DNA from: Pseudomonadota bacterium
GTDB lineage: Bacteria > Pseudomonadota > Gammaproteobacteria > Pseudomonadales > Oleiphilaceae
DNA length: 32,296 nucleotides
Assembly: GCA_002747395.1 (NCBI GenBank)
Contig: PDPE01000017.1
Location: 1-32,296 of the forward strand
Reading direction: 5' to 3'
Positions 18,569 through 26,225 of this stretch are shown here, piece after piece; positions within the stretch are counted from its first letter, which is position 1; each line of letters opens with the position of its first letter. Position numbers and translations under genes: made by a program. The notes beneath the pieces were generated by a model, which had not been told where the DNA came from, did not search any database, and worked only from the letters and a program-made list of their open reading frames with translations.

Positions 18569-18859
18569 ATGAAGAATACCACCAGGAACCCGCTGCTCTT
18601 CAGCCTGCTGACAACCGGGTTATTGACCTCGCCCCCTGGCTGGTCTGGCGCACATTTAACCGACACTTCCCGACCATTCAACGCCTACACCGGGAATGAT
18701 GGATTCATAGCCGCCTTTGACCTGGAAGAATGCGAGGCCAAAGCCGAGGCTCGAAAAAAATATTGCCTGTTTGAATTACAACGTGGAACCGTGCATTGCA
18801 GAGGCAAGTATCAGGTTGACATGCGAAAGTGCAAACACAAAGCGAAAAAGTCGGGCTAG
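18569..18859 (+). CDS. Small secreted four-cysteine protein in the pilus cluster (unknown function)
   Basis: I do not recognise this family. The 96-residue product has a Sec signal (residues 1-28, cleavage predicted after GWSGA) and a mature part of about 68 residues. Its cysteines stand at 55, 66, 77 and 88, each exactly 11 residues after the last (C-x10-C-x10-C-x10-C), in a charged, probably helical context (EECEAKAEARKKYC, then HCRGKYQVDMRKC). That spacing would suit a disulfide-locked helical hairpin, with 55 paired to 88 and 66 to 77. The C-terminus is very basic. AGGAG lies 9-10 nt before the ATG at 18569. It sits between pilX and pilY1 on the same strand, so a role in pilus tip assembly or PilY1 handling is a guess from position only. 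Confidence 0.75.
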   Translation: MKNTTRNPLLFSLLTTGLLTSPPGWSGAHLTDTSRPFNAYTGNDGFIAAFDLEECEAKAEARKKYCLFELQRGTVHCRGKYQVDMRKCKHKAKKSG

Positions 18860-18955
18860 TACTGCTCACGGCTCACTCGCCAGACACCAGACCACAATAG
18901 ACTGGACATCACCTGTTTTGGTCATTCAATCATCAAATCAGTCCGGAGGCCGGTT

Positions 18956-21900
18956 ATGAACCACCGAGCTTTGAAACAAAAATTCACCAGCACCAGTTTG
19001 GCTTTTGTGTGCACGCTTATGAGCTCGCCCGCTTCATACGCAGACGATACGGAAGTCTATTTTGGTGCCGGAACAAAGGCAGTCAGGCCCAACATTCTGT
19101 TTGTCATGGATACGTCTGGCAGTATGAGTTCCGGGGTACCCAACAGCGGTGGCAGGGATCGCCTGGAAGTTATGCAGGACTCACTGACAAGAGTGCTGGA
19201 TTCAATCGACAACGTGAACGTCGGATTAATGCGATATTCCTCGCCAGGCTATGATAACAACGGCGGCCCGATACTTTATCCGGTGAGATATATTGATGAC
19301 GAAGTGCAGGAAGCGATCGTCAGCTCTCAGATCAACTCCGACAGTGACGATGCATCACAAGACCAGTTGGCACCGCTCGCCCCGCTCAAACTTGACGAAC
19401 CTGCTATTTTTCTTGCCGAGAACGTTTCATCAGGCCAGGCTCTTGGGCATCTGGGCCTGGCAAGCGATTATTCCGAGACCGATCAATATGGCTCGAATCG
19501 CCAAATAGGACAAACAGCATCCCCTCCCCACTACGCCACTCTGGGCGCCGAGAAGATTGGCTTCCGTTTTGTCAATCTGGCGATTCCTCAGGGTGCTGAC
19601 ATTACCCATGCAGCCATCGACATGGAAGCAAACAAGGCGGGCAACGAGGCCAGTGTCGCCATTTTACTGGAGAATGATGTCGCACCAAATACCTACTCGG
19701 TGTCGCCATCGGCCGATACCGCCGCCGACCGCACCAACTACCTCAGCTCCTTTGTTCCCTGGCCTGTTCAGGCAGGTGCCAAAGGAGACATTCACAGTAC
19801 GCCGGACCTTTCATCGCTGGTCGAGCAAGTTGTCAAAAAACCGGGCTGGAATGACACCAGTAATGCACTCGCATTTCAATTTGAGCCTCGACTGAGCCCG
19901 TTGAATGCTGATTTCTGCACACCTTCCCTATACGATTGCACAGAACTCCCCATATTGACCGTGGATTGGAAGGTAAACCCTGAGGACAACCTCGTCGGCC
20001 TTCGCTTTACCAACGTATTTGTTCCGCAGGGAGCAACCATCAAAAGTGCTCGCATCGACTTTACCGCCAGTGGCGATTCCACCGGCAACACGGCCTTCAC
20101 TATCCAGGGGCACAAGGTGGCCAACTCACCCACCTTCTCGGCAGCCGACGATCTGAATGGCAGAAGCCTGACCTCCAGCTCTGCCAGTTGGACGGGCTTC
20201 GAAGCCTGGGCAGACCAGGAGACTTACCACTCGGCCGATTTTTCCAATGTTGTTCAGGAAATAGTCGAACAACCAGACTGGTGTGGCGGCAATGCAATGA
20301 CACTGATACTGTCTGGCGACGGTTCCAGAAAATTTGTCACTCATGAGGGTGATAGCGGCAGTGCGCCCAAACTGATCATTGAGTTTGACAAGGCATCAGC
20401 CAATGGTGGTTGCACGAGATCAAAAGTTTTCAAGCAGGTAGCATACTATTTCGATGACGTGGATCTCGATGATGTTAATCACAGCAACAAGAATCACGAC
20501 GAACTGAACTTCGATAAAGACACATTTATCGGTGTTCGTTTTTCCCCAATCGCCATTCCCAAAGGCGCGACCATACTGAATGCAAATATTCAATTCAAAG
20601 CAAAGAAAGGAGCGAGCGTTCCCACCGAAACCGAACTCTACCGGGTTCAGGCAAGCAACCAGTGGTATTTTGATACCAGTGATCCAAACAAAAATCTGGA
20701 TAAGATCAAGAAGTCAGGTTTACACGTAGACTGGGATCCTGGAACCTGGGCTGCCGAGGACGTGATAACCACACCTGACATTTCTCCCCTGGTTCAGGAC
20801 CTCGTGAATCAGGCAAGCTGGTCTTCAGGCAACAGTATGGCTTTCGTGGTCAAGATAACCGACGGCGCTGCCACGGGAGGAGAAGCATACAGCTATGATG
20901 GCAGAGCAGCCAATGCCGCTACCCTTACCATCAATTACGAGGGCAGCTTTCAGAATGATACGCTAAAAGTAAGAGACCACCTGAAAACCACTGTTGCCAA
21001 CTTCAATCACTCAGGCTGGACACCTATCAGCGGCACTATGGCCGAGGCGGCCTTGTATTATAAAGGCGAGGCAGTCAAGTTTGGTAAACGACGAGGTAAC
21101 CCGAACAACTCCTCGTACAGCGATAAATTCAGAACCAGCCACGAGGGTTCTTACACGGGTGGAACCCTGAACATTCCCTTTGGCTGCCCGGGCTGGGATT
21201 CGAATCACTCTACCTGTCGTTCGATGGAGATTACCGGAAATCCTGTATACAAAAGCCCGATAGAAGACGTGTGCCAAACCAATCACATTGTATTTCTTTC
21301 GGATGGTTACGCAAACTCTCACGGCAACATTAACGCAGGCGTGGCCAAACAAATCATGAACAACTCCGTCAGCTGCAAGAACAACGATGGTGGTGATGAA
21401 TGCTCTATCGAGTTGGCCAGGTATCTTGCCAACAACAATGCATCGGCCCCTTTTTCAGGGGTTAGTCCGGTCACCACCCACACGATCAGCTTCGCAAGCC
21501 ATATACCACTTCTGGACAAGATGGCAGATGCTTCCGGGTCACACATTAATCCAACCACGCACAAAGGTGAAGCTTACCTGGCCGAAAACGAGGACGAACT
21601 CGTCACAGCCCTTCAGGAAATTGTCAAGACGGTACTGGATTCAGCCTCATCGTTCGTGTCAGCAGGCGTTTCAGTCAACCAGTTTAACCAGCTGACCAAT
21701 GATGACGAGCTGTACTTTGCCCTGTTCGAGCCCTCCGGGGAAGTCTCATGGCCTGGCAATCTGAAGCGCTATGGTTACAATGCCAATACAAGGGAAATTC
21801 TTGATATCAACGGGCAAAAGGCAGTAGTGAACGGCAGGTTCCAGGATAACGTCACCAGCTACTGGAAAACCAGCGGCAAACCGGATGGTGCAGATGTCAA

Positions 21901-23734
21901 GCTCGGCGGTGCGGTCGCCTCCATGGGGCTCGGCGGGGCTGCCACTGCCAGTGGCAGAAATATCTACACCAACATGGGCACCTATGACAACCTGACCCAT
22001 GCAAAGAATAAGGTGGATGAAACAAACCTGGATATCACTGAAACCCTGCTCGGTGTCACCAATGCTGCGGATCGGGAAAAAGCGCTGAGATGGGCGCGAG
22101 GCTTTGATGTCAACGATGTGAACGAAGACGGTTCAACGACAGACTTCAGATTGGAAATGGGTGACCCGCTCCATTCCCGCCCCATGCTGGTTAAATATGA
22201 TACGGGAGCACCTGGCCCATCCAGGGTCGGCACAGCGCCCAATGATTATTCAACCGATGAAACGGTTGCCTTTGTGGCCACCAACCAGGGTTACTTGCAT
22301 GCCATCAATGCCAGCAATGGCAATGCGACTCACACCGATGACGGTAATGAACTCTGGGCATTTATACCCAGGACATTACTGGATAATCTGCATATTTACC
22401 GAACCAATCCCGAGGGCCAGGCTCACCCCTATGGGCTGGACGGGCATATCACCATATCCCACGATGACACGGATCACGATGGCCTGATCGACACGGGAGA
22501 AAAAGCCATTCTGTATGTGGGGATGCGCAGAGGCGGAAACAACTATTACGCCATTGATATCACCACCAAAAATGCACCCAAACTGTTATTCAGGATAGAA
22601 GGTGGAACCGGTGACTATGCCGAACTGGGCGAAACCTGGTCGGCTGCCACGCCAGCGACGATAAAATGGAATGGCAACCCCAAAAATGTCATTATTTTTG
22701 GTGGCGGTTATGACACAGGACAAGATACGAAGGGCATGGCTCCAATAGCTGACGCGCAGGGAAGAACCGTCTTCGTTGCTGATGCAGAAACCGGCGCCCT
22801 GCTTTGGAGCGCCCGTACTGATGCCCTTGCTCCTTCTTCACCATGGCCTGCTTCATCGTCAGCAACCAGTACGCTGCAAAACAGCATTCCGGGTGATATC
22901 AAAGCCATTGATTTCAACAATAATGGCTTTGTAGATACCCTGTATGCCGCCGATACAAACGCCCAGGTATTCCGCTTCGATATTGATGAAGCCAATACAG
23001 GCAAAACCGACTTTGCTACCGGCGCAAGAATTGCCCACCTGAATGAAGCGACAGTAGCGGGCAACAGGCGTTTCTACTACTCGGTCGACCCGTCGTTGGT
23101 GGTACTCAATAATGGTGACCGGTTTGTTGCCGTGTCAGTGGGTTCCGGCTATCGGGCACACCCGCTCGATGATCAGACTTCAGAGCATTTTTATGTTCTC
23201 AGGGACTACGGTGTGCTTAACCGTGTTTTTGACGCAGACATCGCGCTCGGTGATCTGGCAGATGTTTCAGAAGCAGCCAAAGATGAACAAGCTGACCTGC
23301 TGATCAATACCACCGGCAACAAGGGATGGTACATTGATCTTTCCAACCCCAACGTAGGCAAGCCCGGCGAAAAAGTGACTGCGACTTCCCTGACGGTGAA
23401 TAATACGGTTATATTCAGTACCTATATCCCGCCCCAGGCCAACCCTGGTGCCTGTACACCTTCAGAAGGCTCGGGAAGATTCTGGTTTGTCGATATTTTA
23501 GATGGCACACCGATCGAATCGAGAGTGGCAGATATCACCAATCCGCAATTGGAAGAACGCCATACGGATGAAATCTCGGTCGGGCTTCCTCCGGGCGCAC
23601 TGCCACTGTTTACAGAAGACGGGCTGGTTATATCGGCAGGCCAGGCCATTCTGGAAGCACCACCTCCTCCTCCAGGTGACCCGTTGAAAGTGTACCGTAG
23701 AAGAAAGGGAACGGAACCTCTGGTCTTCCCATAA
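18956..23734 (+). CDS. pilY1: PilY1-type pilus tip adhesin with a triplicated module inside the VWA domain
   Basis: Large exported protein of the pilus tip: adhesin, pilus assembly factor and, in Pseudomonas, surface sensor. The signal peptide ends ASYA at about residue 29. The VWA metal site DTSGSMS is at 52-58, but the rest of the VWA fold (FLSDGYANSHG) comes only near residue 780. Between them lie three related modules (about 198-318, 345-475, 524-661), each starting (I/V)GxRFxxxxIPQGAxI and ending in a PGW/ASWxxGN block. The C-terminal propeller (about 920-1560) has EF-like calcium loops near 1050 (DVNEDGSTTD), 1172 (DTDHDGLID) and 1319 (DFNNNGFVD). At 1592 residues it is about 430 longer than P. 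aeruginosa PilY1 (about 1160), roughly the size of the insertion. Confidence 0.93.
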   Translation: MNHRALKQKFTSTSLAFVCTLMSSPASYADDTEVYFGAGTKAVRPNILFVMDTSGSMSSGVPNSGGRDRLEVMQDSLTRVLDSIDNVNVGLMRYSSPGYDNNGGPILYPVRYIDDEVQEAIVSSQINSDSDDASQDQLAPLAPLKLDEPAIFLAENVSSGQALGHLGLASDYSETDQYGSNRQIGQTASPPHYATLGAEKIGFRFVNLAIPQGADITHAAIDMEANKAGNEASVAILLENDVAPNTYSVSPSADTAADRTNYLSSFVPWPVQAGAKGDIHSTPDLSSLVEQVVKKPGWNDTSNALAFQFEPRLSPLNADFCTPSLYDCTELPILTVDWKVNPEDNLVGLRFTNVFVPQGATIKSARIDFTASGDSTGNTAFTIQGHKVANSPTFSAADDLNGRSLTSSSASWTGFEAWADQETYHSADFSNVVQEIVEQPDWCGGNAMTLILSGDGSRKFVTHEGDSGSAPKLIIEFDKASANGGCTRSKVFKQVAYYFDDVDLDDVNHSNKNHDELNFDKDTFIGVRFSPIAIPKGATILNANIQFKAKKGASVPTETELYRVQASNQWYFDTSDPNKNLDKIKKSGLHVDWDPGTWAAEDVITTPDISPLVQDLVNQASWSSGNSMAFVVKITDGAATGGEAYSYDGRAANAATLTINYEGSFQNDTLKVRDHLKTTVANFNHSGWTPISGTMAEAALYYKGEAVKFGKRRGNPNNSSYSDKFRTSHEGSYTGGTLNIPFGCPGWDSNHSTCRSMEITGNPVYKSPIEDVCQTNHIVFLSDGYANSHGNINAGVAKQIMNNSVSCKNNDGGDECSIELARYLANNNASAPFSGVSPVTTHTISFASHIPLLDKMADASGSHINPTTHKGEAYLAENEDELVTALQEIVKTVLDSASSFVSAGVSVNQFNQLTNDDELYFALFEPSGEVSWPGNLKRYGYNANTREILDINGQKAVVNGRFQDNVTSYWKTSGKPDGADVKLGGAVASMGLGGAATASGRNIYTNMGTYDNLTHAKNKVDETNLDITETLLGVTNAADREKALRWARGFDVNDVNEDGSTTDFRLEMGDPLHSRPMLVKYDTGAPGPSRVGTAPNDYSTDETVAFVATNQGYLHAINASNGNATHTDDGNELWAFIPRTLLDNLHIYRTNPEGQAHPYGLDGHITISHDDTDHDGLIDTGEKAILYVGMRRGGNNYYAIDITTKNAPKLLFRIEGGTGDYAELGETWSAATPATIKWNGNPKNVIIFGGGYDTGQDTKGMAPIADAQGRTVFVADAETGALLWSARTDALAPSSPWPASSSATSTLQNSIPGDIKAIDFNNNGFVDTLYAADTNAQVFRFDIDEANTGKTDFATGARIAHLNEATVAGNRRFYYSVDPSLVVLNNGDRFVAVSVGSGYRAHPLDDQTSEHFYVLRDYGVLNRVFDADIALGDLADVSEAAKDEQADLLINTTGNKGWYIDLSNPNVGKPGEKVTATSLTVNNTVIFSTYIPPQANPGACTPSEGSGRFWFVDILDGTPIESRVADITNPQLEERHTDEISVGLPPGALPLFTEDGLVISAGQAILEAPPPPPGDPLKVYRRRKGTEPLVFP

Positions 23735-23740
23735 ACACCG

Positions 23741-23795
23741 AACGGGTGACCCAACCATGCGCTTGCGGACTCCAACCGCAAGCGCATTACCCGTT
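23741..23795 (+). terminator. Long bipartite hairpin between pilY1 and pilE
   Basis: An inner perfect 12-bp stem (23757-23768 with 23776-23787, 7-nt loop) is topped by an outer 7-bp stem (AACGGGT at 23741-23747 with ACCCGTT at 23789-23795); the bulge is 9 nt on the left and 1 nt on the right. Four T residues end the right arm. It starts 7 nt after the pilY1 stop and ends 43 nt before pilE, so it may terminate most pilY1 transcripts or protect their 3' end. Confidence 0.6.
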
Positions 23796-23838
23796 TTGGA
23801 AGCGGCAAACCATCCAAACCTTATCCGGGGAAAAGTGA

Positions 23839-24273
23839 ATGAAAGCAAAAAAAGGTTTTTCACTGATTGAACTGATGATCACACTGGCCATAATCGGCAT
23901 TGTTGCCGCTTTTGCCTACCCATCCTATTCAGAGCACGTCAAAAAAACACGACGGCATGATGCAATGAGCAGCCTTCTGACCGCTGCCACCGCGATGGAG
24001 CGCTATAAAGCCCGGGCAGGCTTTTCTTATGCCGGAGCGAAATTAAGCTCTGTCGCAGGTTCATCCGTTGTATTCACCAATAAAAGTCCGGTTGATGGCA
24101 ACACCACCTATTACACTCTGGCGCTAACTCCGGCTCCGACGGCAACCACTTACACCCTGGTCGCCACGCCCCAAGGCCCCCAGTCGGGTAACGGAATCCT
24201 GACTCTGAATCAGGCAGGGGTCAAAACATGGGCCGGAAACCCGGACGGCAGCAATCAGTGGGACGATAAATAG
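23839..24273 (+). CDS. pilE: Type IV pilin-like minor pilin PilE
   Basis: Minor pilin of the ComP/PilE type. A 6-residue leader MKAKKG is followed by the mature start FSLIELMITLAIIGIVAAFAYPSYSEHVKKTRR, with Glu5 and Pro22 in their usual places. The 144-residue protein is the standard size. The segment HDAMSSLLTAATAMERYKAR is typical of this group. There are no cysteines in the mature protein, so the C-terminal D-loop disulfide of many pilins is absent. GGGGAAAAGTGA precedes the ATG. It lies 104 nt after pilY1 behind a strong hairpin, and faces a second fimT convergently. Confidence 0.9.
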   Translation: MKAKKGFSLIELMITLAIIGIVAAFAYPSYSEHVKKTRRHDAMSSLLTAATAMERYKARAGFSYAGAKLSSVAGSSVVFTNKSPVDGNTTYYTLALTPAPTATTYTLVATPQGPQSGNGILTLNQAGVKTWAGNPDGSNQWDDK

Positions 24274-24311
24274 CTGCCTGCTCCAGGATCCGAACCTCGC
24301 CGAAGTCCCCG

Positions 24312-24875
24312 TCAGCATTGAACGGGTTTGCCATTTGGTTTCTCCTGCACACCATCACCATCTTTATCCTGGCCGGGACGAACACGTCCCGGCTTGTTCA
24401 GTATCAGCAGCCTGGCGAACAACGGGTTCCCATTAGCCGGACACAAGACAAAAGTGCCGTTGTGCCTGAGCGTATACCCCATTGGCAAAAACTGAATGTA
24501 GGGTTTTTGATAAAATGACTTCCACTCGAGTGAGTAGTTTTCGTGTAGTCCGGAACGCGAATAGATAACGGAATCATCCAGATCCAGAAGCGCATTGCCA
24601 TTGGTATCAGAAAAAATCATCACCCCGCTGTTCCAGTCGCTGTGGCAACTCCGGTTATCGGTAGTGGGGCACAAAGTCGTTGTAACCTGCCGTTTCACCG
24701 CCTCTTCGCGTGCCGATCCGAGAAGGAGCGCATAGCTCTGAATAATGCTATCCGCGCGATAGCGGTTGATTAAATCGTTCAGGGAAGGGACAGCCAGTAC
24801 ACCGGCAATCGCCAGAATGGCGACGACTGTAAGTAACTCAACGAGGGTGAAGCCTCGCTCTTGAGAGGTTTTCAT
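24312..24875 (-). CDS. fimT: FimT-type minor pseudopilin, inverted relative to the pilus cluster
   Basis: GspH/FimT-family pseudopilin. An 8-residue leader ends in ERG^FTLVELLTVVAILAIAGVLAVPSL with Glu5 present. The beta domain carries the DWNSGVMIFSDTNGN segment typical of FimT and an acidic stretch that may bind calcium. Near the C-terminus the motif GRVR (about 163-166) matches the GRxR that I recall as the DNA-binding motif of FimT proteins needed for natural transformation, though GspH proteins also often end in a similar motif. ATG at 24875 is used, with AGGA 7 nt upstream. It converges on pilE (38-nt gap) and occupies the place where ispH lies in P. aeruginosa. Confidence 0.85.
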   Translation of the reverse strand: MKTSQERGFTLVELLTVVAILAIAGVLAVPSLNDLINRYRADSIIQSYALLLGSAREEAVKRQVTTTLCPTTDNRSCHSDWNSGVMIFSDTNGNALLDLDDSVIYSRSGLHENYSLEWKSFYQKPYIQFLPMGYTLRHNGTFVLCPANGNPLFARLLILNKPGRVRPGQDKDGDGVQEKPNGKPVQC

Positions 24876-24902
24876 ATTCAAATCCTTTTGAATTAATAAA
24901 TG

Positions 24903-24953
24903 TTATTGCTAACGGCTAATTATTGCTAACTGCTAATTACTGCTAACAGCTAA
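24903..24953. repeat. Three-copy 17-bp tandem repeat upstream of fimT
   Basis: Three adjacent 17-bp units (24903-24919, 24920-24936, 24937-24953) of pattern TTAYTGCTAACNGCTAA, almost identical to each other, lie 28 nt upstream of the fimT start on its 5' side and before the end of fkpB. Read on the minus strand they contain TTAGC-type half-sites. Copies this close to a start could be an operator or a slippage product. Confidence 0.8.
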
Positions 24954-25032
24954 CAAAAGCCTGGCAACTGATACCGCATGACAAATCCGTGTCTTGCTTC
25001 CTTGATATCAGCCGGTGATCATAGCAAAGCAC

Positions 25033-25503
25033 TCAGGTTTTGTCAGCCTTGTCGTCTTCCACTGCCAGTATTTCTACCTGAAAGGTCAGCTCTCGCCCGG
25101 CGAGTGGATGATTAAAATCAACCTGAGCACTGTCACCTTCTATGGACGTTACCACGCCCGGCAACTCGCCTCTGGCGGCATCGGCAAAAGACAGCATCAG
25201 GCCTTTTTCCAATGTCATGTCTTTGGGAAATTTGCTGACGGGTATCACTTGAATATTATTCGGATTCCGTTGACCAAATGCCTTTTCAGGCGGAACGGTA
25301 AAACTTTGCCGATCCCCTTCCGACAAACCGATCAACAGGTCGGCAAACCCCGGGGGGAGATTCCCGTCACCAAATACAAAGGTGGCCGGAGACTTGTCGA
25401 AGGTGCTGTCGATAATATCGCCATTTTCAAGTGCGAGGGAGAAATGGAAAGTCACTTTGGAACTTTCAGAAATGACCGGTTTTGAATTGACAGGTTTTAA
25501 CAT
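25033..25503 (-). CDS. fkpB: FKBP-type peptidyl-prolyl isomerase (SlpA/FkpB)
   Basis: Prolyl isomerase with chaperone activity of the SlyD/SlpA group. The domain runs over the whole 156-residue protein: VTFHFSLALENGDIIDSTF, then FVFGDGNLPPGFADLLIGLSEGD (the flap-containing insert region), then VDFNHPLAGRELTFQVEI. It lacks the histidine-rich metal-binding tail of SlyD. The ATG at 25503 has GAGG 6 nt upstream. A 14-bp duplication places a second Shine-Dalgarno and ATG just upstream. It follows lspA by 89 nt in the ribF-ileS-lspA-fkpB order; the usual next gene, ispH, is absent. Confidence 0.93.
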   Translation of the reverse strand: MLKPVNSKPVISESSKVTFHFSLALENGDIIDSTFDKSPATFVFGDGNLPPGFADLLIGLSEGDRQSFTVPPEKAFGQRNPNNIQVIPVSKFPKDMTLEKGLMLSFADAARGELPGVVTSIEGDSAQVDFNHPLAGRELTFQVEILAVEDDKADKT

Positions 25504-25529
25504 CTTTGCCTCAACATTTTTACCTCAAC
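25497..25529 (-). promoter_or_regulatory. Duplicated Shine-Dalgarno/start codon in front of fkpB
   Basis: Two adjacent 14-bp units (25516-25529 and 25502-25515, 12 of 14 bases identical) each contain GAGG, a short spacer and the start of an ATG. The downstream ATG (25503) opens fkpB. The upstream ATG (25517) is in another frame and opens a 6-codon frame (MLRQRC) whose stop TAA (25499-25497) overlaps the first codons of fkpB. Weaker related units continue upstream to about 25557. Ribosomes starting at the upstream site would end on top of the real start, so coupling or competition is possible. Confidence 0.7.
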
Positions 25530-25592
25530 AGTGCCTGAACAGTGACGTCAACAGCACTTCTGCAGCACCGTAACCTGTTGCTTCAGTGCGAT

Positions 25593-26075
25593 TTACTTGC
25601 CATGATCCGTTTCTGCATCAGGGTGCGGCTTGCGAAACATGTCCAGCACCATAATCACCGCCCCGACCGTGATGGCCGAGTCGGCAATATTGAATGCGGG
25701 AAAATGGTACTCCTGCCAGTGAAAATGAAGAAAATCCACCACATACCCCAAGACGACCCGGTCATACAAATTACCCAGAGCACCCCCCAACACCAGTGCA
25801 AGGGCGATGGCCAGCCAGGTATCATTTTTCAGGGTCGCCAACCATCGAATCAATATGCCGCTGACCACCACCGCCAGTATGGCAAAAAACCAGCGCTGCC
25901 AGCCTGACTGATCAGCCAGAAAGCTGAAAGCGGCTCCGGGGTTATGCAGCAGGGTCAGTTTAAACACGGGTAGCACAGGTACCGATACACCGTAATCCAG
26001 CATGGTAGAGGCCATGTTTTTTGTGGCAAGATCCAGAGCAACTATCAGCACGGACAGCCAGATCCATTTAAGCAT
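25593..26075 (-). CDS. lspA: Lipoprotein signal peptidase (signal peptidase II)
   Basis: Inner-membrane aspartic protease that removes the signal peptide of lipidated prolipoproteins. There are four hydrophobic segments in 160 residues, the family length. The two conserved blocks with the catalytic aspartates are present: GGALGNLYDRVVLGYVVDF and FPAFNIADSAITVGA. LLHNPGAAFSFL is the usual second-segment motif. The Shine-Dalgarno is weak. It lies 150 nt behind ileS, with an inverted repeat in the gap, and upstream of fkpB, the conserved gammaproteobacterial order. The lipoproteins bamD and the truncated one at the window edge are examples of its substrates. Confidence 0.95.
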   Translation of the reverse strand: MLKWIWLSVLIVALDLATKNMASTMLDYGVSVPVLPVFKLTLLHNPGAAFSFLADQSGWQRWFFAILAVVVSGILIRWLATLKNDTWLAIALALVLGGALGNLYDRVVLGYVVDFLHFHWQEYHFPAFNIADSAITVGAVIMVLDMFRKPHPDAETDHGK

Positions 26076-26106
26076 GATTTATTTTATCCATAACGTGACA
26101 ACTCAC

Positions 26107-26162
26107 CCACCCGGGCACAGGCCACCGTGGGTAATCTGCGCGGGGTGGCCTGTGCCGGGTGG
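26107..26162. repeat. 20-bp GC-rich inverted repeat between ileS and lspA
   Basis: The left arm 26107-26126 (CCACCCGGGCACAGGCCACC) pairs with 26144-26162 with only one bulged base, leaving a 17-nt loop. It fills the 150-nt gap between lspA and ileS and has no T run, so it is more like a REP-type or mobile palindromic element than a terminator. I found no second copy in this window. Confidence 0.7.
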
Positions 26163-26225
26163 CATAAATGGATGCTCCATAACCTGATAACACCCCTGTA
26201 ATACCCTGATTAAAGGTCAGTCGCC

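Noticed and set aside
24274..24311. Terminator in the pilE/fimT convergent gap
   Set aside because: The 38-nt gap has no stem of useful length or T run on either strand.
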